64,000 bases of DNA from Runella sp. CRIBMP (GCF_009905605.1 NZ_JAAAKZ010000002.1:62001-126000); one strand, 5' to 3'; counted from the stretch's first letter, positions 47,001 to 54,929 are shown. Program-made: numbers and translations. The notes: generated by a model from the sequence alone, not told the origin.

Positions 47001-48484
47001 GAACCAGATACAGGCGTAAAGGAGGTGATGGTGGGAGGAGGTATAAATACCCATGCCGCACCTTGACCACTGTTATCCTGAAATCCCCCCACGATAGCTG
47101 TATTTCCATCGGCAGAAAGGGCAACTGAATTACCTTGGTAGGCAGAACCTGTATTACCCGTTCCAACTAACTTACTCCCCTGTTGTGTCCATGTGCTGCC
47201 AGAGCGGGTGAAAGCCCATGCCGCACCTTTAAAGCTGTTATCCCCATATCCCCCCACCATTGCTTTATTGCCATCGGCAGAGAGAGATACTGAACAACCT
47301 TGTAGGGCAGCACCTGTATTATCCGTTCCTACCAACTTGTTGCCTTGTTGAGTCCATGCCCCGCCACTACGGGTGTAAACCCATGCTGCACCTTGAAGGC
47401 TGTTATCCCCATATCCCCCCACAATAGCCGTGTTGCCATCGGCTGAAAGAGCAACTGAAATACCTTGTTGTGCAGCACCTGAACTACCCGTTCCAACCAA
47501 CTTACTTTCTTGTTGTGTCCATGTACTACCACTGCGGGTGTACACCCATGCCGAACCTTGAAAGCTGTTATCCACATTCCCCCCCACAATAGCCGTGTTG
47601 CCATCGGCTGAAAGAGCAACTGAAATACCTTGTTGTGCAGCACCTGAACTACCCGTTCCTACCAACTTGTTACCTTGTTGAGTCCATGTGCCGCCAGAGC
47701 GGGTGTACACCCATGCCGCTCCTTGGGTACCGTTATCTCTATATCCCCCCACCATGGCCGTATTGCCATCGGCAGAAAGGGCAACTGAAACACCTTGTTG
47801 GGCATTACTTGAACCACCCGTTCCTACCAACTTGCTTCCCTGTTGAGTCCATGTGCTGCCAGAGCGGGTGTACACCCATGCTGCACCTTGATTGCTGTTA
47901 TCCGTATACCCCCCCACCATGGCCGTATTGCCATCGGCAGAAAGGGCAACTGAAACACCTTGTTGGGCATTATTTGAACCACCCGTTCCTACCAACTTGC
48001 TTCCCTGTTGTGTCCATGTGCTGCCAGAGCGGGTGTACACCCATACTGCACCTTGATTGCTGTTATCCGTATCCCCCCCCACAATCGCCGTATTGCCATC
48101 GGCAGAAAGGGCAACTGAATAACCTTGCCGGGCAGCACCTGAGTTACTCGTTCCTACCAACTTGTTTCCCTGTTGTGTGCCGGGGAAAGGCGTAGACGTT
48201 ACCGTAAAACTGCTGCCACTAGTGGCAGTGCCCCCCGCGGTGGTCACAGAAATTGAGGAAGTACTTGCACCGGGCATGACCATGGCTACTAAGGTAGTGC
48301 CATTGTTGGAAACAGGAATGGCGACAACGCCTCCTATGCTGAGAACAGTAGGCGAGCTGAGGTTGGTACCGGTGATGGTGACCAATGTACCTATCGAACC
48401 AGAAACGGGCGTAAAGGAGGTGATGGTAGGTGTTTGTGCATGCCCCAGCATCACCCAAAATATGAGAAAGAAAATACTGGCCAT
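44039..48484 (-). CDS. Giant secreted repeat protein with IPT/TIG domains
   Basis: 1481 residues from ATG at 48484, where the signal peptide 'MASIFFLIFWVMLGHAQ' begins (the frame continues to 48568). Architecture: IPT/TIG domain ('PTITSFTPVSGSIGTLVTITG'), seven repeats of about 55 residues, a second IPT/TIG, seven repeats, a third IPT/TIG, five repeats, then an Ig-like domain and a C-terminal 3-coathanger-like module ('AGLSVTLLPGFQVTG'). Each repeat reads 'SVALSADGNTAIVGG..DNS.QGAAWVYTRSG.TWTQQG.KLVGTG', FG-GAP/beta-propeller-like blades, 19 in all. Likely an adhesin or cell-surface/secreted structural protein. Confidence 0.85.
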   Translation of the reverse strand: MASIFFLIFWVMLGHAQTPTITSFTPVSGSIGTLVTITGTNLSSPTVLSIGGVVAIPVSNNGTTLVAMVMPGASTSSISVTTAGGTATSGSSFTVTSTPFPGTQQGNKLVGTSNSGAARQGYSVALSADGNTAIVGGDTDNSNQGAVWVYTRSGSTWTQQGSKLVGTGGSNNAQQGVSVALSADGNTAMVGGYTDNSNQGAAWVYTRSGSTWTQQGSKLVGTGGSSNAQQGVSVALSADGNTAMVGGYRDNGTQGAAWVYTRSGGTWTQQGNKLVGTGSSGAAQQGISVALSADGNTAIVGGNVDNSFQGSAWVYTRSGSTWTQQESKLVGTGSSGAAQQGISVALSADGNTAIVGGYGDNSLQGAAWVYTRSGGAWTQQGNKLVGTDNTGAALQGCSVSLSADGNKAMVGGYGDNSFKGAAWAFTRSGSTWTQQGSKLVGTGNTGSAYQGNSVALSADGNTAIVGGFQDNSGQGAAWVFIPPPTITSFTPVSGSVGTLVTITGTNLSTPTALSIGGVAAIPVSNDGTTLVAMVMPGAQTGSVSVTTAGGSATSGSSFTVTPTPYPSTQQGSKLVGTGGSGAARQGISVALSADGNTALVGGIIDNSGQGAVWVYTRSGGVWTQQGSKLVGTGGSSNAQQGFSVAISADGNTAIVGGNNDNSGRGASWVFARSGGTWTQQGSKLVGTGAQNGDYGASQGNSVALSADGNTAIVGGKGDNSNQGAAWVYTRSGGAWTQQGNKLVGTGSGAGRQGNSVALSADGNTAIVGGDGDNSNKGAAWVYTRNGGAWTQQGNKLVGTGSGLQLQGSSVALSADGNTAIVGGIWDNSSQGAAWVYTRSGGAWTQQGNKLVGTGGSGAAQGSSVALSADGNTAMVGGYGDNSSQGAVWVYTRSAGTWTQQGSKMVGTGGSNDAQQGWSVALSANGNTAMVGGFGDNSQQGAAWVFVPAPPSPPTLTTFTPASGSVGTLVTITGTNLSSSTALSIGGVAAIPVSNNGTTLAAIVMPGATTGTVSLTTAGGSATSGSNFTVTPTPFPSSQQGSKLEGAEAVGDNSQQGWSVALSADGNTAIVGGYRDNSLQGAAWVYTRSGSTWAQQGNKLVGTGAVGGAQQGSSVALSADGNTALVGGNNDNSGQGAVWVYTRSDGTWTQQGGKLVGTGAVGSNVQQGESVAVSADGNTVIVGGLGDNSNQGAAWVYTRSGGTWTQQGNKLVGTGAVGGAQQGSSVALSADGNTAMVGGWTDNDNKGAAWVYTRSGGTWTQRGNKLVGTGAVGSWVFQGISVALSADGNTAMVGGRGDNSFRGAAWVFITPPPTITAAGTLTAFTTCAGTASAAQSFTVSGANLTANLVLTGPTGFEVSTALGSSYGSSVSLTPTSGTVSTTTIYVRLASTATGSPSGNVTCTSSGATTQIVAATGVVFQLSQTVTSNITSGTVVITANQITATNQISNANVTYNAGLSVTLLPGFQVTGNTFKAQIGGGCN
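44560..48170. repeat. 19 near-identical about 165-bp tandem repeats in three blocks
   Basis: DNA-level repeats encoding the blades of the giant protein, in blocks of 7, 7 and 5, separated by IPT/TIG units that are themselves nearly identical. Phrases such as 'ATTGCCATCGGCAGAAAG' recur in almost every unit. The array should be prone to expansion and contraction. Confidence 0.9.
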
Positions 48485-48858
48485 TTGTTGGAGCCAGTGG
48501 TTGGGGCGAAATGTTTCTTTGTAGACAGTGAGTTCTACACAACACGTTGAGTAAAGATGTGATTGCATGAATTTAAACAGGGTAGTCTGGTTTGGGTGTA
48601 CGAACGTATGTAGAATAGCTGCCTAAGCGGCCATTCTGACCAATTGAATTGCCTCATCCGAGAGTTTTCACTGAACTGTGTCAGCATTTAATTTCAAGTT
48701 TGTCAATCTGAATTCTCTCCCCAAATGTAATCAACAATTCAGATTAAATAGATTTCCAGCGGTCCGATTTCTATGATTTAAACAAGAGTAGTCATATAAT
48801 TTTCGTTATATTTTTGCTTTTTATTAACGCAGGCAAAAATTCTTAAGATAAGCTATGG
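48485..48858. other. Upstream region of the repeat-protein gene
   Basis: About 370 bases. Nothing recognised beyond the presumed promoter; the next feature is the IS3 terminal sequence at 48859. Confidence 0.35.
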
Positions 48859-48884
48859 TGTACCCCATTAACTGGACAAAATAG
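48859..48884. repeat. Probable IS3-family terminal inverted repeat
   Basis: Starts TGTACCCCATTAACTGGACA, the form of IS3-group ends (TGTACCCC...GGACA), and lies just beyond the 3' end of the transposase remnant at the expected side. No partner end was found in the window. Confidence 0.55.
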
Positions 48885-48902
48885 CTAATATGTATAAGTG
48901 TA

Positions 48903-49262
48903 CTACATTTTGTTCAATTTTGTACTATTTTTAGTTATCGGTAATCGTTCATTGAAGACTTGATTAGGTGTTAAATAAAGCAATGATTGATGCTTTCGCT
49001 CAAAGTTATAGAATTGTATAAATTCAAGGAGGCCTTCAAATAGAGTTTTTCCGTCATTAAATTCATGCAGATAAATGTATTCGTTTGGCTCCGGCCACCC
49101 GGTTAATGGTTCTCCAAAATCTTTCAACAAAAACATTATCTAAAGCCCGTCCTTTTCCATCCATTGAAACCAAAATTTCTTTCTTAATCAATACTTCAGT
49201 AAAGTCATTTGAGGTAAATTGGCTGCCTTGATCGGTATTGAAAATTTCAGGCTTTACCCCAG
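48903..49262 (-). pseudogene. IS3-family transposase (orfB) C-terminal remnant
   Basis: Two frames are needed. One (about 49140-49262) reads 'PEIFNTDQGSQFTSNDFTE' and 'MDGKGRALDNVFVERFWRTI', the second DDE aspartate (TDQGSQFTS) and the E motif region. The other (48903-49136) reads 'NEYIYLHEFNDGKTLFEGL', 'FYNFERKHQSLLYLTP', the C-terminal end. An extra GC-rich stretch near 49100 breaks the frame. The N-terminal half is absent; it stops at the truncated integrase. Inactive. Confidence 0.8.
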
Positions 49263-49263
49263 C

Positions 49264-49800
49264 TTAGCGGTCAGCACAGGTATTAACCCCGTTGCCGAGC
49301 TTTTTAAGGTACCGCTCGTAGTTCTTCAGAAACTTATAAGTGACCTCTGGAAACAGCAGATCATTCTGACGCCCATCACGGCTCTTGCCCAGATGCTCCT
49401 TGAGTTTGTTAATCATGCTTTCGCGGCTGAGGATAGTGCCGCCGTTTGCAAGATTCTTGATGTAGTTATCAGCATAGTCCAGAAAACTGTCACCGACGAG
49501 CTCCCGTTTCAACGTGCGCTTAATCTCTTTTGAGGTAATTGGTAGATCCTGGCTTTTGGATTTAAGATAGGTTTGTTTGGCTTCGATGAGCCTGGCATCC
49601 ATGACCATTTTGATTTCTGCGGAAAGCCGGTGGCTTTTTCTTACCTCCTTTTTTTCTTTGTTCCACTCTTCGGCTTTAATGGAATAACCTATATCTACAT
49701 ATTTATGGGTACGATTCTGAGTAATACGGAGAAGGATTTTTTGGGTCCCGTCAGCCAATACATGACTGTGCAATACATAGGAGAAGGTTATACTGTCCAT
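49264..49800 (-). pseudogene. Truncated tyrosine recombinase/integrase
   Basis: 178 residues: arm-type DNA-binding domain ('ITFSYVLHSHVLADGTQKILLRIT' pattern, residues 3-90) and the SAM-like core-binding domain ('SFLDYADNYIKNLA', 'YKFLKNYERYLKKLGNGVNT'). The usual continuation into the R-H-R-Y catalytic domain is missing; after NGVNT the frame reads CADR and stops, exactly where the IS3 remnant begins. This is the phage-type integrase of the element to its right, cut by an IS3-associated deletion, so it cannot be active by itself. Confidence 0.8.
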
Positions 49801-49802
49801 TT

Positions 49803-50160
49803 GTGTAACTTTCTGTGTAACATTTTCTGATTCGTGGCGACGCGTGGCGATACGTAAATATACAAAAAGTGCCTTTAATTGATTTTAAAGGCACTTTTTA
49901 AATCGTAATGAATCGTAACGAGTCAGAAATGTGATCCCATTTGGACTACAAAACTATCTTCATAAGTATCTAATTACCTGTATATTAAGTAAGTTTGAAA
50001 AAATATCTCTGTAACTTCTCTGTAACATTCGAAGCCAAAATGAATCGTAGCGAGTCAGAAAAGTGATTCCATTTGGACTACAAGAAAGCATATGTAAGTA
50101 GCTAATTAACTGGTATTTAATAATTTTAATTTAAAATTGTGTGTAACGTCTGTGTAACAA
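49803..50160. repeat. Integrase-side direct repeats (probable arm sites / att region)
   Basis: A unit at about 49903-50030 is repeated at about 50035-50160 (132-base period). The best-conserved parts are 49908-49951 and 50040-50083, 44 bases with three differences. Each unit ends in a doubled box: CTGTAACTTCTCTGTAAC (50009 region) and TGTAACGTCTGTGTAAC (50143 region); a third, GTAACTTTCTGTGTAAC, lies at 49805, beside the integrase start. Such repeated boxes beside int are typical of arm-type binding sites. Confidence 0.65.
49864..49899. terminator. Perfect 15-bp inverted repeat with A and T ends
   Basis: Arms 49864-49878 and 49885-49899 with a six-base loop; A-run on one side and T-run on the other, so it may terminate from both sides. 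Confidence 0.65.
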
Positions 50161-50165
50161 TTCTT

Positions 50166-51020
50166 TTAAATTGAATACTTTATTGCTAGTCTTTGAGCTA
50201 CATTAAAATCTTCTATATCCTTAAATTTCACCAAAATAGTATTTTGGTTACCTGAATTTGAAATTCTATGGATTGTTAAACCTGAAATTCCTTTTAGTAA
50301 CTCAATAAATTCAAAATATTCATTTGAAATAGGGTCACAATGTATAATAATTTGTCCAACCCTATTCCTATCACTTTCCTTTGTTGTTTCTATTTGCTGA
50401 ATGGGTTTGTTGATATTTAGTATTAATTCAGTTAAATTTTTCACCTGTTCAATTAGGTAATCGTCTTTAGAAACTTCTTGGGTATCAATTTTAGGTACTT
50501 TGAAGGCTCCGAAATGTTTTAAAAAAGTGCTATAATCAGGGTCATTATTTGCTTTTTTGATGGTTTGAACTATTTTATCGGTTAATTGTCGCTTGAATTC
50601 CACAATTCTACTAAACCTCAAATCCCTTGGATAGGTAAGGTGTTCAATAGGAGAAGTATCAAAGCTATAGTTTGTTTTGTCATCCTTTACAATAATAGTA
50701 GGCTTATCGAAGGCTAAACGAAGCCCTAGCTCAAACATTACATTGGCATTTTTAGCGCTCACATCACACACAACAATAGGGTTACTGTAAAGATTTTCAA
50801 TGATTCTCTTTTGAATTACGCCAATATCTTCTGCATTGCTCACTAAGTTAGCCCTAAAACCAGCACCTTCTATAGCTTCAGTCAAGATACTTCTAACCTC
50901 CAGCCAGTGATTTTCAGAGCAGCCGTCCAATTCAGCAATTGGCATGATGATGCCACAAACTTGGTTAAATATTTTTGTTTCTTGAGGTGCAGGGATTTCT
51001 TCTTCTTTAACTTTTGTCAT
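50166..51020 (-). CDS. Nucleoside 2-deoxyribosyltransferase/TIR-like effector candidate
   Basis: 284 residues. The N-terminal half has the NDT/TIR-like pattern: 'CGIIMPIAELDGCSENHWLEV', then 'VVCDVSAKNANVMFELGLRLAF' with the D-x-S...N-x-N-V-x-x-E-L-G signature in which the Glu is the usual catalytic residue, then 'KPTIIVKDD'. The C-terminal third (after about residue 185) is a separate helical/beta domain with no clear match. Such domains degrade nucleotides or NAD in many anti-phage systems. Third gene of a minus-strand cassette with an unknown protein and an Mrr-type nuclease; 102 bases after the former. Confidence 0.6.
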   Translation of the reverse strand: MTKVKEEEIPAPQETKIFNQVCGIIMPIAELDGCSENHWLEVRSILTEAIEGAGFRANLVSNAEDIGVIQKRIIENLYSNPIVVCDVSAKNANVMFELGLRLAFDKPTIIVKDDKTNYSFDTSPIEHLTYPRDLRFSRIVEFKRQLTDKIVQTIKKANNDPDYSTFLKHFGAFKVPKIDTQEVSKDDYLIEQVKNLTELILNINKPIQQIETTKESDRNRVGQIIIHCDPISNEYFEFIELLKGISGLTIHRISNSGNQNTILVKFKDIEDFNVAQRLAIKYSI

Positions 51021-51122
51021 GGTTTTAGGCTAGTGATAAGTTGGTTTGTAGTAGTCAAAGGAGAAATCCTTTAAGACTTGCAGAATAATTGTAAATTATT
51101 CTAGTCAAGAGATCAATTTGAT

Positions 51123-51743
51123 TTATGGAACATTTCCCAAAGCTTTTAATATCCGAAACTTAATTGAAGCTAATTTTGTGTTTTGAGGGTTCAATCTACT
51201 TAGTTCATCTAGGATAAATTCAACGTTATTTTTTGTTAGATAGTTAAAACCCTGTTTACCCTGTTCCTTATCCTTGGGAAGAACTTTCTGAATTTGTGGG
51301 TGTGCTGAGAGGTTTATATAATTTTCAAGTAAAAGAATGTCTTTTGGAAGAGCTTTGATATTAGTTTCAAAATCATAAGATATTTCTATTAATGGGGATT
51401 TTTTCTTTCCTTTTTTTAAAATTGGAAATGCATAGAAGCCGATTAGGTAGATAATGCCGTCCTCCCAATTTTTTGATTTTAGAAATACTATCTTAACATC
51501 TTTTGAATTTTCAGTATTAGCCGGTCTTGAGTATGTGTGAGGCAGTAATCCTGAGTAGAAACCATCGGCGTCTGTAGGGAAAATATCCTGCCCAAAATTA
51601 AGGCAAGTGTAGGTGAAGCCGAATTCATTAACAAATCCAAAGTCAGAATTATTGAGATCATTTAAGGTAGAAGGGGCCTTCCAAAGATTTGAATTCCAAT
51701 CTAAAGAAGCAAGCATTCCGTAATTCCTTTGAGTTTTTGCCAT
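51123..51743 (-). CDS. Hypothetical protein, middle gene of defence-like cassette
   Basis: 206 residues, soluble. Aromatic-rich N-terminal half ('LASLDWNSNLWKAPSTLNDL', 'FGFVNEFGFTYTCLNFGQD', 'NWEDGIIYLIGFYAFP') looks like a small beta fold with an aromatic pocket, reminiscent of but not assignable to EVE/PUA base-reading domains. The C-terminal part is helical. It starts 14 bases after the nuclease gene, so the two are almost certainly co-transcribed. Function unknown; a modified-base or nucleotide sensor would fit the context. Confidence 0.5.
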   Translation of the reverse strand: MAKTQRNYGMLASLDWNSNLWKAPSTLNDLNNSDFGFVNEFGFTYTCLNFGQDIFPTDADGFYSGLLPHTYSRPANTENSKDVKIVFLKSKNWEDGIIYLIGFYAFPILKKGKKKSPLIEISYDFETNIKALPKDILLLENYINLSAHPQIQKVLPKDKEQGKQGFNYLTKNNVEFILDELSRLNPQNTKLASIKFRILKALGNVP

Positions 51744-51757
51744 ACATTTAAAAATTA

Positions 51758-53530
51758 TTACTTTAAAAGTTTTTTGGCTTCTTTAATATCAATCTTTGCT
51801 TTGTGACCATGCTTCTCAAGTAAATAAAGAAGATTGGCACCATTCATTAATGTCAGTGGTTTTCCTTTTACGAAATCATATGCATCAGGCCCATAGTCAG
51901 CCGTGGTTACTAGGATACCTTTGGTCGCTCCCTCATTCATTACAGTTCCATAAAGATCCCGGACCGCGGAGACTCCAACAGTGTTTGTATATCTTTTTGC
52001 CTGAATTACAATTTTTCCGCCTCTGATTGGATCGGGATCAAACGCGATTGCGTCAACGCCTCCATCTTTGCTGGCCTGAGTAACTTTTACTTCTCCACCA
52101 TTTGAATTAAACTCTTTAGAAAATATTTCCCGTATTAAATGTTCAAAGTCTTCCCAATCCATTGCTGCTAAATTCGTAGAGTCATCTATACTTCCGGCTA
52201 CATCATAGTGATGGATGAATCTCTTATCGCTCCGATTAATTTGCATGATGGGTTGAACGGCAGTAAGCCCGCTTAGCTTACTGCTCCCCACACCTTTGAG
52301 GTTTTTAAAACATGCTTTCGGGTCAACCAGGGATAAGTCGATTTGTTGAAATTCAGATTTTTTCGCCTGGATTGACAAAATACAGTTGTTCTCAACTTTA
52401 CCCGTTGCTTTATTTATCGCATTTACCCATCCGTTAAATGATATAGCTTCAATTGCCCCGATAACATCAGCTTCAAAGAGTTCATGCAATGTTCGTAATG
52501 TTATATTATACATGGTAACATCAAACATTTTCAGCAACTGGGTTTCGGAAATAAAGTATTCCTTTAGTTCATTACGAAGAAACTTTACCTCACTTAAAGT
52601 AGGAAGGTTTTCAATCGATGGTAATGTATACTCAACAATCAATATTTTATTTTCTCCATTGTAGTCCAATTCAAAAGACTTGGGGAACTCATCAGGATAT
52701 TGAGAATTATTCAACACTAACTCACAGTATTCATGTATAGCCTCTTCGTCAGCCTTAAAGTAATTTTCTTTTAGTATGTCTACTTTTGAATTTTTTAGGC
52801 TTTGTATTTCATAGAATACATCCTTTTCTTTTTCCCACTCTATAGTTTTTTTTGAAAATTCATTTTTTAGGGTTTCAACTTTTGAGTTGTAAGCGTTTAA
52901 AGCTCTTTGATAGTCTCTTTTTAAAGCCTCATTTTTTTCGGAAATCCGTTGGTATTCAATATTCCTCTGAACCATTGCTGCCTCAAAAAGCTCATTTGCT
53001 TTTTGAATTTTCTTCTCTTTTCTAGATTTAAAGAGGTTATCAAGAAAGGTGAGCTGAGGGCTAAATGATTCTACAATAGGTATCCGTGGAAAGTTTGTTT
53101 GATAAATGGGCTCATCAGGGGCTTTTACTTTAGCTAATTGTGCCTTTAGCTCATGTTTGGGGTGAGGCTTTTTAAACTCTGAATTATCCTTTATTTGTTC
53201 CCAGTCTACAGCGTCATTGATATTTAGGGTATACTTTAGTAGGTTTTCAATCCTTTTTAAATTATTGACAGCATCTTTAGTCCTGATTTCAGCTTCTAAT
53301 ATGTTAGCTTCTTTGGTTGATAGTAACTTTTGTTTTGTACTGACAATGTTCCATCTTTCAGTAAGCTTTTCCACATAGGCCTCCACCTTACTGTCAAGTA
53401 TGTACCGTTCATCAGCAGTAATTCTTTTAAATTCCTTTAAGCCTTTATGGTATATCTCGGCTATATGCTTGATTTTCCAACTACGTAGTTCTTCAGTACT
53501 GTATAAAATTTGTACAAGCTCAGTATTCAT
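51758..53530 (-). CDS. Mrr-type restriction endonuclease with coiled-coil N-terminus
   Basis: 590 residues. Residues 1-270 are rich in long charged helices ('EILEAEIRTKDAVNNLKRIE' type; 'EKKIQKANELFEAAMVQRN'). The C-terminal about 135 residues form the Mrr_cat PD-(D/E)xK fold: 'WEDFEHLIREIF', 'ASKDGGVDAIAFDPDP' (metal Asp near 491) and 'KIVIQAKRYTNT' (Q-x-K near 509), then 'VRDLYGTVMNEGATKGILVTT'. All catalytic residues are present. Type IV restriction enzymes of this class cut modified or foreign DNA. First gene of a three-gene cassette carried next to the prophage repressor. Confidence 0.8.
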   Translation of the reverse strand: MNTELVQILYSTEELRSWKIKHIAEIYHKGLKEFKRITADERYILDSKVEAYVEKLTERWNIVSTKQKLLSTKEANILEAEIRTKDAVNNLKRIENLLKYTLNINDAVDWEQIKDNSEFKKPHPKHELKAQLAKVKAPDEPIYQTNFPRIPIVESFSPQLTFLDNLFKSRKEKKIQKANELFEAAMVQRNIEYQRISEKNEALKRDYQRALNAYNSKVETLKNEFSKKTIEWEKEKDVFYEIQSLKNSKVDILKENYFKADEEAIHEYCELVLNNSQYPDEFPKSFELDYNGENKILIVEYTLPSIENLPTLSEVKFLRNELKEYFISETQLLKMFDVTMYNITLRTLHELFEADVIGAIEAISFNGWVNAINKATGKVENNCILSIQAKKSEFQQIDLSLVDPKACFKNLKGVGSSKLSGLTAVQPIMQINRSDKRFIHHYDVAGSIDDSTNLAAMDWEDFEHLIREIFSKEFNSNGGEVKVTQASKDGGVDAIAFDPDPIRGGKIVIQAKRYTNTVGVSAVRDLYGTVMNEGATKGILVTTADYGPDAYDFVKGKPLTLMNGANLLYLLEKHGHKAKIDIKEAKKLLK

Positions 53531-53876
53531 AAGGTTGAAGTATAGGTAATAACGAATTAAAATTCTAGTAATGAGTTTGTTAAAGTCGATTTAGCAAACT
53601 CATGAAGTAAGTGAAATACTTATCCAAACTACGCATCAAATATCGAAAAGTTATCAAACGGTAGATTCAACATAATTTGTTGCGAGATAACTTCCTTATT
53701 TTTTTTCTTAAGATAAGAGTCAATGGCTTTAACTATATAACTGTTAGTATGATTTTATATAAAATACTAATGGGTATATGTTTAGATACCGTTTGATAAC
53801 TTTTTGGTTCGTTTAGGTAGTATTTTTAGGTATATTTTTGTATTTAGGTATATTTTAAAATTACGTTTAGTTGGGC
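53531..53876. promoter_or_regulatory. Cassette promoter region with an 18-bp inverted repeat
   Basis: 346 bases between the nuclease start and the repressor stop. Perfect 18-bp inverted repeats lie at 53646-53663 and 53787-53804 (core TACCGTTTGATAA). The core is present again at 61395-61407 near the other accessory cassettes. They may be operators of a shared regulator or edges of mobile cargo. Confidence 0.6.
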
Positions 53877-54254
53877 CTAGTCAACAACACCTTCAATATT
53901 TTTTGCCGATTCTACCTGCTTTAGGAGTTGATTAATCTGTTCGTCTTTGTTTCTTAAAGCTTGTTGCTGTAGCAAAATCAAATCATCTTTTCTTATTTTA
54001 ATAAATTCATTATCCGCTTCCTGAACTTTTGGCTCAGCGGAAACTTCCCTTGTGCCAACCCCTCTAATTAACCAATCCATAGTACAATTGTATAAATCAC
54101 AAATGCGCTCAGCCAACTCGAAAGACATTTTGCTTCGGCCTGTTTCGATGGCCGATATTTGAGAACCCCCAACTCCTAGATTTTCGGCAAACTCTGCTAA
54201 GGTTTTTCGACCTCTCAAGCTTCTTACCCGATCTCCGATTGTGTTATTATCCAT
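53877..54254 (-). CDS. XRE-family repressor (CI-like)
   Basis: 125 residues. HTH_3 domain at 8-62: 'VRSLRGRKTLAEFAENLGVGGSQISAIETGRSKMS' pattern, then 'ICDLYNCTMDWLIRGVG', as in phage lysogeny repressors. The tail 'DDLILLQQQALRNKDEQINQLLKQ' is a coiled coil for oligomerisation. Divergent from the early operon with a 190-base operator region between them, which is the usual CI/Cro arrangement. No peptidase domain, so control would not be by self-cleavage. Confidence 0.85.
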   Translation of the reverse strand: MDNNTIGDRVRSLRGRKTLAEFAENLGVGGSQISAIETGRSKMSFELAERICDLYNCTMDWLIRGVGTREVSAEPKVQEADNEFIKIRKDDLILLQQQALRNKDEQINQLLKQVESAKNIEGVVD

Positions 54255-54444
54255 TTAATGAAATTAGAATTATTCTAAATAGTATTATTAGTAGAAAATA
54301 TTCCTTTTGTTATTAGGAATATTCTTTTGTTATTGGAATATTTGTAATGATATTTGTTAATGAAATATTTCATTGAATATTATCATCGAAAATAGAGAAA
54401 ATTAGGGGGTGTGTCAAGACATTTCCTAACAAACGGTTTTTGTC
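54255..54444. promoter_or_regulatory. Divergent immunity/operator region
   Basis: Contains a palindrome TTAGAA-TTA-TTCTAA at 54264-54278 and direct repeats of TTTTGTTATT(A)GGAATATT at 54305-54323 and 54325-54342. AATATTCC/GGAATATT inverted pairs overlap them. These are good candidate binding sites for the XRE repressor. Confidence 0.6.
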
Positions 54445-54732
54445 ATGGATACACAAGGAAAAATCAGGCCTGGACGGCAAGCGCGCATATTTCGGAAGGA
54501 AAGAATAAAAGAGCTTTTATCGGTTGTAAAAGGTCTATGGGGTTGGAGAAGCGCTTTTCTTGTAGCATATCCAGAGTTTGATTCTGCCGAGGGGGGCTCT
54601 CTATTGACAATGGGAGTCTTGGGTAGAACCGATGACCCTGATTTATTGGCGGCATTGGAAATTTGGATTCCTAAAATTCAAAAAGAGCAACCCGATTGGT
54701 TCACTAAATCCGAAACCTTACCACAGTCATGA
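54445..54732 (+). CDS. Early phage protein, 95 aa, unknown
   Basis: First gene after the operator region. Soluble, with 'IKELLSVVKGLWGWRSAFLVAYPEFD' and a C-terminal acidic helix. No family recognised. Its stop codon overlaps the next start (ATGA at 54729), so translation is coupled. Confidence 0.65.
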   Translation: MDTQGKIRPGRQARIFRKERIKELLSVVKGLWGWRSAFLVAYPEFDSAEGGSLLTMGVLGRTDDPDLLAALEIWIPKIQKEQPDWFTKSETLPQS

Positions 54733-54929
54733 TTAAAGCAACCTTTGTCACCCTATTAAACATGGGAAAATTGGAAGGCATTGATGTAACGGTTAATGTC
54801 AATTACAATTCCAGCTGTGTGGAAAGTGCAAACTTCGAATTCATTTTGGAGGATCACCTCAATGCCGTTAGAGCCCAGATTCTGAATCAACGTAATGCGG
54901 CCCTACAGGCGAAACAGAAACAGTCATGA
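54729..54929 (+). CDS. Early phage protein, 66 aa, unknown
   Basis: Short protein with a beta hairpin ('GIDVTVNVNYNSSCVESANFEF') and a C-terminal helix rich in Gln/Ala. Overlaps both neighbours by ATGA (54729 and 54926). No family recognised; reality is supported by the coupled layout. Confidence 0.6.
   Translation: MIKATFVTLLNMGKLEGIDVTVNVNYNSSCVESANFEFILEDHLNAVRAQILNQRNAALQAKQKQS

Noticed and set aside
44511-48545. Long plus-strand ORFs opposite the repeat protein (up to 307 codons)
   Set aside because: They are antisense shadows of the repeats: compositions are proline/cysteine/histidine-rich, they change frame at each block, and they have no homology.
49219-49830. Plus-strand ORFs across the integrase and IS3 remnant
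   Set aside because: Antisense to convincingly homologous recombinase and transposase sequence.
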